This document shows, one piece after another, positions 50,936 to 57,778 of a stretch of DNA of 64,000 nucleotides (within the stretch, counting starts at the first letter, position 1; each line of letters opens with the position of its first letter). The notes below the pieces were generated by a model, which saw only the letters and a program-made list of their open reading frames with translations, ran no database searches and was not told the origin of the DNA. The DNA comes from Caulobacter sp. (GTDB lineage Bacteria; Pseudomonadota; Alphaproteobacteria; Caulobacterales; Caulobacteraceae): positions 124,001 to 188,000 of the forward strand of contig JAUXVF010000022.1 of assembly GCA_030680355.1 (NCBI GenBank). Direction: 5' to 3'. The translations under genes were made by a program, and so were the position numbers.

Positions 50936-52321
50936 ATGACCGTCCTGACCGCCTCGCCCGCCAACCCTGACACCGTCCGTCGCGACTTGCTGGACCGCTA
51001 TGACGGCCGGGCGCCGCGCTACACCAGCTATCCGACGGCGCTGGAGTTTTCCGACGCGGTGGGGCCGGGCGCGGTCACCGACTGGCTGTCGGCCCTGTCG
51101 CCGGCGGAGCGGATCTCGGTCTATGTCCACATCCCGTTCTGCAAACGGCTGTGCTGGTATTGTGGCTGCAACACCCGGGCGGTGCGCAACACGCGGCTGA
51201 TCAGCGACTATGTCGCCGGGCTGGCCGACGAGATGGCCCTGGTCGAGGCCACGCTGCCGCACAAGCCCGCCGTGGGCGCTATCCATCTGGGCGGCGGCAC
51301 GCCCAACATGCTGTCGCGCGACGACCTGGGCGGTCTGTTCCGCGCCCTGCGCCATGTCTTCCGCGTCTCGCCGGGCGCGGAGGTCGCCGCCGAGCTCGAC
51401 CCGTCGGTGCTGACCCGCGACTGGGTGCGGGCGGCCGCCTTCCACGGCCTCAGCCGCGCCAGCCTTGGCGTCCAGGACCTGTCGCCGCATGTTCAGGCGG
51501 CGGTCAACCGGATCGAGTCGTTCGAGGTGGTGGAAAATGCCGTGGGCTGGCTGCGCGAGGCGGGCCTGGCCTCGGTCAACCTCGACCTGATGTACGGGCT
51601 GCCGCGGCAGCGGACACAGGACGTGCTGGCCACCCTCGACCAGCTTCTGACCCTGCGGCCGGAACGGTTCGCCCTGTTTGGCTACGCTCACGTGCCCTGG
51701 GCCAGACCCAACCAGAGACTGATCGCCGACGCCGACCTGCCCGGCCCCGTCGAGCGTCTGGAACAGAGCGACGCGGCGGCGGAACGGCTGGTCGCCGACG
51801 GCTATGTGCGGATCGGCCTGGACCACTACGCCCTGCCGCAGGACCCGCTGGCGGTCGCGCTGCGCGACGGCAGTTTGCGCCGGAACTTCCAGGGCTATAC
51901 GGCCGACCCGCACCAGACCCTGATCGGGTTCGGCGCCTCGGCCATCGGCCGCCTGCCGCAGGGCTTCTACCAGAACGACGCCACCGAGTTGGGCTGGCGG
52001 CGGCGGGTCCGGGCCGGTGAATTGCCGGTGGTGCGGGGCGTCGCCCTGACCGACGAAGACCGCTTTCGCGGCGAGATCATCGAGACCCTGATGTGCCACG
52101 GCGAGGCGGACCTGACCGCGATCTGCGGCCGCCATGACCGGTCGCCCGCCGAGCTTGAGCCTGAGCGCCGACGGCTGACCGCCTTCGCCGCCGATGGTCT
52201 GGTTCGTGTTTCGGATAACGGGTTGCGGGTCACGCCCCTGGGCGAGCCCTGGGTGCGGTCGGTGGCCCAGGTCTTCGACCGTCGCAGCGGCGAGGGTTCA
52301 CGTTTCTCGCGGGTGGTTTAG
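50936..52321 (+). CDS. hemN: oxygen-independent coproporphyrinogen III oxidase (radical SAM)
   Basis: 461 residues from the ATG at 50936. The radical SAM motif is CKRLCWYCGC (CxxxCxxC), preceded by YVHIPF and followed by HLGGGTPNMLS; RYTSYPTALEFS is the typical HemN N-terminus, and the HemN C-terminal domain ends the protein. It makes protoporphyrinogen IX without oxygen and so supplies haem under the same conditions as cbb3. The start is uncertain: GGGAGGA (50908-50914) is 21 bases from this ATG. An FNR/FixK box stands upstream and rules out the longer start at 50867. Confidence 0.94.
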   Translation: MTVLTASPANPDTVRRDLLDRYDGRAPRYTSYPTALEFSDAVGPGAVTDWLSALSPAERISVYVHIPFCKRLCWYCGCNTRAVRNTRLISDYVAGLADEMALVEATLPHKPAVGAIHLGGGTPNMLSRDDLGGLFRALRHVFRVSPGAEVAAELDPSVLTRDWVRAAAFHGLSRASLGVQDLSPHVQAAVNRIESFEVVENAVGWLREAGLASVNLDLMYGLPRQRTQDVLATLDQLLTLRPERFALFGYAHVPWARPNQRLIADADLPGPVERLEQSDAAAERLVADGYVRIGLDHYALPQDPLAVALRDGSLRRNFQGYTADPHQTLIGFGASAIGRLPQGFYQNDATELGWRRRVRAGELPVVRGVALTDEDRFRGEIIETLMCHGEADLTAICGRHDRSPAELEPERRRLTAFAADGLVRVSDNGLRVTPLGEPWVRSVAQVFDRRSGEGSRFSRVV

Positions 52322-52328
52322 CCCCGCG

Positions 52329-52985
52329 TCAGTGCGTTCCGGCGAAGACCACCCCGACCATCACGGCGGCGTACTGGACCGCCGCGGCGGCGACCACATG
52401 GCCGTGCCAGACGGCCCGGCGGAACTTGAACCGCTTCATCAGATAGAAGATCACGCCGGTCGAATAGAGCAGGCCGCCGATGCCCAGCAGCAGCAGGGCG
52501 ACCCAGGACACGCCGTCGATCATCGGCTTGATGGCGATCAGGACGGCCCAGCCCAGGGCGAGATAGAGGGCGACCCAGAAGCCCTTGCCCAGGCCCGGCA
52601 GGAACAGTTTCCCGGCCACGCCCAGCAGGGCCAGGGTCCAGACGCCGACGGTCATGCCGATCGCCCAGCCGCCGGTCAGGCTCTGGGTGGTGAAGGGCGT
52701 GTAGCTGCCGGCGATCATCAGGAAGATGCCGGCGTGGTCGAACCGCCGCAGCAGCGGCCGCCAGGGCGCCTTGCCGAAATTGTAGGCCAGGGAACAGCCC
52801 AGCATCACCGCCATGCCGACGGCGTAGACGGCCACCGAGGCGATCTCGCCGCCGCCGCCCCGGCCTACCGACAGACCCAGCAGGATGCCGCCGCCGAACA
52901 GGGCGAAGGCCAGCCCGACAATGTGGACGACAAGGTCGGCGCATTTGGCGCCGGCGGTGGGGTAGTGGGTCGGAGTCTGGGTCAT
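52329..52985 (-). CDS. hemolysin III-family (PAQR) membrane protein
   Basis: 218 residues from the ATG at 52985 (a longer frame to 53039 adds a polar tail). Seven hydrophobic helices with the conserved YNFGKAPWRPLLRRFDHAGIFLMIAGSYTPF (His, Asp and Ser of the PAQR metal site) and a C-terminal VWHGHVVAAAAVQY with the two metal histidines. These are proposed hydrolases of the CREST/PAQR superfamily; despite the name, haemolysis is not established for most members. It converges with hemN. Confidence 0.88.
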   Translation of the reverse strand: MTQTPTHYPTAGAKCADLVVHIVGLAFALFGGGILLGLSVGRGGGGEIASVAVYAVGMAVMLGCSLAYNFGKAPWRPLLRRFDHAGIFLMIAGSYTPFTTQSLTGGWAIGMTVGVWTLALLGVAGKLFLPGLGKGFWVALYLALGWAVLIAIKPMIDGVSWVALLLLGIGGLLYSTGVIFYLMKRFKFRRAVWHGHVVAAAAVQYAAVMVGVVFAGTH

Positions 52986-52989
52986 GAAG

Positions 52990-54027
52990 TCAGAGGGTAA
53001 CGCCTGATTGTGACGGCCGAAAGCGCAGGCGGGCCACAAGTCCCGTCAATCGGTAGTCGGGGGTGAAATCGCCGGCCAGGTCAGCCTTGAGCAGGCTTTC
53101 GATCAGCCGGCTGCCGAAACCGGTCCGGGCGGGGGCGGCGACGGGCGGGCCGCCGGTTTCCACCCAGTCGAGGACAACCCGGGGGCCCGGCTCCACCGTC
53201 CAGCCGATCTCCAGCGCGCCGTCGGCGGCGTAGGCGCCGTACTTGGCTGCGTTGGTGGCCAGTTCGTGGACGATCAGGGCCAGGTTCACCGCCGCCGAGG
53301 CGTCCAGGCGGATCGGTTCGCCCGACAGGGTCAGCCTGCGTCCACCCATGCCGCCATAGGGCCTCAGCTCGGTCTCCAGCACCTCGCGCAGGTCGGCGAA
53401 CGCCCAGCCCCGCCCGGTCAGCAGATCGTGGGTCTTGGCCAGGGCGACAATGCGGGCGCTGAAGGTTTCGTTGAAGGCCTCCAGCGACGCGGCCGACCGG
53501 CCGGTCATGCTGGCGATCGAAAGCACCGTGGCCAGGATGTTCTTCACCCGGTGGCTCATCTCGTTGACCATCAGCCGTTGCCGGGCCTCGCTGGCCTCCA
53601 GCAGGGCCTGGGCCGCGCGCTGATCGGTGACGTCGGTGTTGACCCCGACCATGCCGACGAACCGGCCGTTCTCGAACCGCGGCTGGGCCACGGTCTCGAG
53701 GATGCGGACCTCGCCGTCGGCCCGGCGATAACGGCCCTCGCAGCGGAAAGGCGCCTGCCGCGCCATGCCCTCGCCGAAGGGGCCGTAGACCTGGTCGGCG
53801 TCCTCGGGCAGCAGGGTCGAGCCCCAGGTGAAGGTCCCCACCGCGTCGTCGGCGACACCCCAGAAGGCGCGCTGGGCCCGGTTCAGATAGACGCAGCGTC
53901 CGTCCGCGTCGCCCCTCCAGATAAGCGCCGGCGCATCCTCGGCGACTGATGCAAAGCTGTCGTTCGGCAAGACCGCCCCCCGCCCGTTACTCAAACGCAG
54001 CAGGGCAGACCCTTTGGCGACGGTCAA
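52990..54027 (-). CDS. soluble PAS-HWE sensor histidine kinase
   Basis: 345 residues without membrane helices. A PAS domain (APALIWRGDADGRCVYLNRAQRAFWG...AVGTFTWGSTLLPEDADQVY, then YRRADGEVRILETVAQPRFE and GMVGVNTDVTDQR) is followed by an HWE kinase core: EMSHRVKNILATVLSIASMTG (His), VHELATNAAKYGAYAADG and WVETGGPPVA, then GFGSRLIESLL. HWE and HisKA_2 kinases typically phosphorylate PhyR or other family-specific receivers. The start (TTG at 54027) is not certain because no clear ATG with a site is found. The stop is four bases from the start of the hemolysin III gene. Confidence 0.86.
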   Translation of the reverse strand: MTVAKGSALLRLSNGRGAVLPNDSFASVAEDAPALIWRGDADGRCVYLNRAQRAFWGVADDAVGTFTWGSTLLPEDADQVYGPFGEGMARQAPFRCEGRYRRADGEVRILETVAQPRFENGRFVGMVGVNTDVTDQRAAQALLEASEARQRLMVNEMSHRVKNILATVLSIASMTGRSAASLEAFNETFSARIVALAKTHDLLTGRGWAFADLREVLETELRPYGGMGGRRLTLSGEPIRLDASAAVNLALIVHELATNAAKYGAYAADGALEIGWTVEPGPRVVLDWVETGGPPVAAPARTGFGSRLIESLLKADLAGDFTPDYRLTGLVARLRFRPSQSGVTL

Positions 54028-54042
54028 GCGTCCACCGGGCGG

Positions 54043-55398
54043 TCACGGCAGCCGGTCGACCAGGCCCCACCAGAGCCGCGCGCCGCCCTGGACCACGGCG
54101 TCGACCATGGGCGGCGGCGGACCGTGGGTCTCGCTGCCGGCCGGGGCCGTGGCGCGGGTGTCGGTCGGATGCCAGCCCCACACCGAGACCAGGGCCACGA
54201 AGCCGGCGACGTAGGCGATCGGCACATACCAGCCGTTGCGCAGCCAGGCGGTGACCGAGCGCATCTGCGGATAGAGGCTCGACAGCGCCACCCCGGCCGA
54301 GGAGCCGAACCACATCATCGAGCCGCCGAAGCCGACGGCGAAGGCCAGCACCCCCCAGTCATAGCCACCCTGTTTGAGAGCCATGGCGGTCAGGGGGATG
54401 TTGTCGAACACCGCCGACAGGAAGCCCAGCCCCATGGCCGTCTGCCAGGCGGCGGCGGGCAGACGCTCGACCGGCATCAACGAGGCCGTGGCGACCAGCG
54501 AGACCAGGAACACCGCGCCCTTGGCCGCTCCGGGCAGCACCCGCCACTGCGGCGCGCGGATCAGGGCGGTGAGCAGCACCGCTGTCATCAGACCCATGCC
54601 CAGCCAGGGGGCGACGTCCTGGTATTCCGGATACCAGGCGTTGCCGGTGAAGTTGACCGCCAGCAGGGTGATCAGGATCAGCGCCACGATGACGGTCCGG
54701 GCCGCGTCGACCTTGGGGGCGTCGGGGGCGACCTTGGCCTGGATCGGGGCGTGACGCTGCTGCTGCCAGGCGCCCAGCAGGCCGAACACGGCGAAAGCCA
54801 CGATCGAGGCGATGAAGGCGTGCAGCACGGCCACGGGCGAGACGCCGCTGATCCACATCATGGTGGTGGTGGTGTCGCCGATGACGCTGCCGGCGCCGCC
54901 GGCGTTGGAGGCGGCGACGATACTGGCCAGGAAGCCGACGCTGACACGGTCATGATAGACATGGCGGGCGACGACGCCGCCGATGATGGCGGCGGCGATG
55001 TTGTCGAGGAAGATCGACAGCACGAACACCATGCCCAGCAGCACCAGCCCGCCCTTCCAGTCGTCGGGCAGCAGGGCCGGCATGGCGTCGGGAATGTTGC
55101 TGCGCTCGAACTGGTTGGCCAGCAGGGCGAAACCGAGCAGCAGCAGCAGCAGATTGCTCAGCAGCACCCACTCATGCTGGGCGTGGGCCATCAGGCCGGC
55201 GAGGCCCGGGCCTTGCGTGAAGCCGGTGAAGACCAGTTTGTAGATCACCGTCGCGGTCAGGCCGGTCAGGGCCACCGCCAGGGTCCGGTGGTGGAACAGG
55301 GCCACCCCCAGCAGGGTGGCGCCGAATATGAAGAACTCCACGGGCGTAGCGGCAAGCGCTCCCGGCAGGGCCATCAGGCCCTTCAGCAGAAAATCCAT
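54043..55398 (-). CDS. NhaD-like sodium:proton antiporter / ion transporter superfamily protein
   Basis: 451 residues with about eleven hydrophobic helices. The motif SVIGDTTTTMMWISGVSP near residue 170 is the NhaD-type GDxTTTM(L/M)WIxG signature; SIFLDNIAAAIIGG and FDNIPLTAMALKQGGYDWG are the paired D-N-I membrane hairpins that bind ion. NhaD proteins exchange sodium for protons; the wider IT superfamily includes citrate and arsenite carriers. The start ATG is at 55398. Confidence 0.85.
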   Translation of the reverse strand: MDFLLKGLMALPGALAATPVEFFIFGATLLGVALFHHRTLAVALTGLTATVIYKLVFTGFTQGPGLAGLMAHAQHEWVLLSNLLLLLLGFALLANQFERSNIPDAMPALLPDDWKGGLVLLGMVFVLSIFLDNIAAAIIGGVVARHVYHDRVSVGFLASIVAASNAGGAGSVIGDTTTTMMWISGVSPVAVLHAFIASIVAFAVFGLLGAWQQQRHAPIQAKVAPDAPKVDAARTVIVALILITLLAVNFTGNAWYPEYQDVAPWLGMGLMTAVLLTALIRAPQWRVLPGAAKGAVFLVSLVATASLMPVERLPAAAWQTAMGLGFLSAVFDNIPLTAMALKQGGYDWGVLAFAVGFGGSMMWFGSSAGVALSSLYPQMRSVTAWLRNGWYVPIAYVAGFVALVSVWGWHPTDTRATAPAGSETHGPPPPMVDAVVQGGARLWWGLVDRLP

Positions 55399-55474
55399 GG
55401 ATAAGCTCCCCAGCCCCGACCGCCTGTGCGACGGCTCGCCCCGGGACCCACTTTGCTAAGGTTGTCGTACGGAA

Positions 55475-55771
55475 TCAAGACGATCCGTCGCCGTCGGGAC
55501 GGGCTCCGACGACAGCGGCCAGATCGGCCTCCGTCAGCCCGTCCAGCTCGACCTGTTTGAGCCGCCCGGTCTGGCCTGCGGCGATGCGGACGGCGGATTT
55601 GGGCAGGCCCAGGGCCTTGGCCAGCAGCACGGTCAGGGCGGCGTTGGCCTCGCCCTCCACCGGCGGGGCCGAGACGCGAACCTTGAGGAAGACGCGGCCG
55701 TCCGCGCCGCTGCCCCAGCCGTCGATGGCGTTCCGCCCGCCGCGCGGGGTCAGGCGGACCGCCAGCCGCAT
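55475..55771 (-). CDS. DUF167 (YggU) family protein
   Basis: 98 residues from the ATG at 55771: LAVRLTPRGGRNAIDGWG, VFLKVRVSAPPVEGEANAALTVLLAKALG and VRIAAGQTGRLKQVELDG match DUF167/YggU. The family's molecular function is not known. It is placed two bases behind the YggT gene in the common yggT-yggU pair. Confidence 0.93.
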   Translation of the reverse strand: MRLAVRLTPRGGRNAIDGWGSGADGRVFLKVRVSAPPVEGEANAALTVLLAKALGLPKSAVRIAAGQTGRLKQVELDGLTEADLAAVVGARPDGDGSS

Positions 55772-55773
55772 GG

Positions 55774-56085
55774 CTAGCCGAGACTGGCCAGGCTGTTGAA
55801 CAGCGGCTCCAGCAGATAGTTGCGCGCGCCCTGGATGATCAGGAACAGCACGATGAAGCTCAGGTCGACCCCGCCCAGCGGCGGGATGAAACGCCGGATC
55901 GGCCGCAGCAGCGGCTCGGTGATCCGCTCCAGCCCGTAATAGATCTGCCGCACGACGTTGTTGCGCAGATTGACCACGTCGAAAGCCACCAGCCAGGACA
56001 GGATCGCCGAGATGATCAGGGCCAGGATCAGCAGGCCGAGAAGACCGTCGACGATGGAATAAAGAAAGTTGGCGAGAGGGGCCAT
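55774..56085 (-). CDS. YggT-family membrane protein
   Basis: 103 residues with two hydrophobic helices (YSIVDGLLGLLILALIISAILSWL and LSFIVLFLIIQGARNYL) and the conserved GLERITEPLLRPIRRFIPPLGGVDLS between them, the YggT signature. YggT proteins affect osmotic stress and cell division in some bacteria. It is first in a yggT-yggU pair. Confidence 0.95.
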   Translation of the reverse strand: MAPLANFLYSIVDGLLGLLILALIISAILSWLVAFDVVNLRNNVVRQIYYGLERITEPLLRPIRRFIPPLGGVDLSFIVLFLIIQGARNYLLEPLFNSLASLG

Positions 56086-56230
56086 GGATCAGGGTTCCGG
56101 GTGAGGGGGCAGGCCCGGTTCTATCCGTGCTGCCACGGCGCAGCAAGGCGCGGCGGCCCTCACCTCGCCTGGCCGTCTTGACAGCCAGGGAGACGGAGCC
56201 GTATGTGCGCCGCTTCCCTCTTCCTGGGAG

Positions 56231-56306
56231 GGGGCCGTAGCTCAGATGGTAGAGCGCCTCGTTCGCAATGAGGAGGTCAGGGGTTCGATTCCCCTCGGCT
56301 CCACCA
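56231..56306 (+). tRNA. tRNA-Ala(CGC)
   Basis: 76 bases with an encoded CCA. Acceptor stem GGGGCCG/CGGCTCC, D arm GCTC/GAGC, anticodon stem CCTCG/TGAGG with loop TTCGCAA (anticodon CGC, 56264-56266), T arm with TTCGATT. It reads GCG alanine codons. Confidence 0.97.
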
Positions 56307-56319
56307 GGGGGTGGTGCGT

Positions 56320-56409
56320 CTAGGACGCCGCCTGCAGAAGCTTCAGCAAAATCAGCGCCGCGATCGCCGTCATCGGTACGGCCAGCGTCCAGTACAGCAA
56401 GCTTTTCAC
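56320..56409 (-). CDS. candidate 29-residue membrane peptide
   Basis: On the minus strand AAAGGGG stands six bases before a GTG (56409-56407) that opens a frame of 29 residues, KSLLYWTLAVPMTAIAALIL then LKLLQAAS, ending at TAG 56322-56320. It is one amphipathic-hydrophobic helix with a basic N-terminus. I do not recognise it. It lies between tRNA-Ala and nhaA, where I see no other feature. Translation is uncertain; the ribosome-binding site and hydrophobic content are the only support. Confidence 0.4.
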   Translation of the reverse strand: MKSLLYWTLAVPMTAIAALILLKLLQAAS

Positions 56410-56477
56410 GATCAACCCCTTTGGTGCGTCTCCAGTGAGAGAACGCCCGCCGGCTCGCGTTGTTCCGCCGGCCGTGG

Positions 56478-57650
56478 TCAGGCCCTGGCCGGCGGGGCGA
56501 GGCGCAGCACCAGCCAGCCGGCGACGCCCGACAGCACCGAACCGACAATGACCCCCAGCTTGGCGGCGTCTTCGAGCGCCGGGTCGCTGTAGGCCAGCAG
56601 GCCGATGAACAGGCTCATGGTGAAGCCGATGCCGCAGAGCAGGGACAGGCCGTAGAACTGCCGCCAGCTGGCCCCCTCGGGCAGCGCCGCCCAGCCCAGC
56701 CGGATGGCCAGCCAGCCGAAGCCGAACACCCCGACCTGTTTGCCGATCAGCAGGCCGGCGGCGATGCCCAGCGGCACCGGCGCCAGGACCGTGGCCAGGC
56801 TGGCGCCGGCCAGGGACACTCCGGCGTTGGCGAAGCCGAACACCGGCACCACCAGGAAGGCCGCCCAGGGCGTCAGGCCGTGTTCCAGCCGAATGAGCGG
56901 CGAGGCGTCATCCCCTTCGCCTTCCCGCCCCCGGCCCAGCGGCACGGTCAGGGCCAGCAGGACTCCGGCGATGGTCGCGTGAACCCCTGACCTGAGCACG
57001 AAGACCCACAGGACCGCCCCGAGGAGCAGGTAGGGGAACAGGCGGGTGACCTTGAACCGGTTGAGCGCGACCAGGGCCGCCAGGGTCGCGCCGGCCATGG
57101 CCATGGCCGGAAGGTCCAGGTCGCTGGTGTGGAACAGGGCGATGATCACCACCGCCCCCAGGTCATCGATGATCGCCAGGGCGGTCAGCAGGATCTTCAG
57201 CGAGGTCGGGACCCGTGAGCCCAGCAGCAGCATGACCCCCAGGGCGAAGGCGATGTCGGTCGCCGCCGGAATGGCCCAGCCCTCGGCCGCCACGGGGTCG
57301 CGAAAGGTGAAGATCAGGAAGACCAGGGCCGGGACGATCATCCCGCCCACGGCGGCGAACCCCGGCAGCACCCGCAGGGGCCAGCTGTTCAGTTCGCCAA
57401 CGACCAGCTCGCGCTTGATCTCCAGACCGACCAGCAGAAAGAACACCGCCATCAGTCCGTCGTTGATCCAGTGCAGCAGGTCGAGGCCGCCGAGCGGCGC
57501 ATGCAGGGCGGCGAAATAGGCCGGGGCCGCCGGCGAATTGGCGACAATGAGGGCCAGGGCCGCCACCGCCATCAAGACCAGCCCGCCGGAGGCCTCGCTT
57601 TGCAGAAAATGCTTGAGGGCGGTCAGGGGCTTGCGGATGACTTTGCGCAT
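56478..57650 (-). CDS. nhaA: NhaA sodium:proton antiporter
   Basis: 390 residues from the ATG at 57650; a longer frame to 57728 adds a non-conserved tail. Signature segments: [61 protein letters not shown], and the ion-binding [17 protein letters not shown] (two adjacent aspartates). NhaA exchanges two protons for one sodium and protects from salt and alkali. With the NhaD-like gene nearby, two sodium antiporters lie within 4 kb. Confidence 0.96.
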   Translation of the reverse strand: MRKVIRKPLTALKHFLQSEASGGLVLMAVAALALIVANSPAAPAYFAALHAPLGGLDLLHWINDGLMAVFFLLVGLEIKRELVVGELNSWPLRVLPGFAAVGGMIVPALVFLIFTFRDPVAAEGWAIPAATDIAFALGVMLLLGSRVPTSLKILLTALAIIDDLGAVVIIALFHTSDLDLPAMAMAGATLAALVALNRFKVTRLFPYLLLGAVLWVFVLRSGVHATIAGVLLALTVPLGRGREGEGDDASPLIRLEHGLTPWAAFLVVPVFGFANAGVSLAGASLATVLAPVPLGIAAGLLIGKQVGVFGFGWLAIRLGWAALPEGASWRQFYGLSLLCGIGFTMSLFIGLLAYSDPALEDAAKLGVIVGSVLSGVAGWLVLRLAPPARA

Positions 57651-57778
57651 GGTCTCTCGGGCGGCGGGATTGGAGGTTGAGCGCAAGATAGCGCGGCGGG
57701 ACGCGTTTGGGGGGCAAATCGAATGCAACCCTCAATGCCGCTCCCCATCTCTCCCCCTCCGGGGAGGGCATGTTTGGG

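Noticed and set aside
57733-57772. GC-rich hairpin (CCCTCCGGGGAGGG) between nhaA and polA
   Set aside because: It may be a remnant of a dispersed repeat or a terminator of polA, but has no T-tract on the minus strand and no second copy that I could identify in the window.
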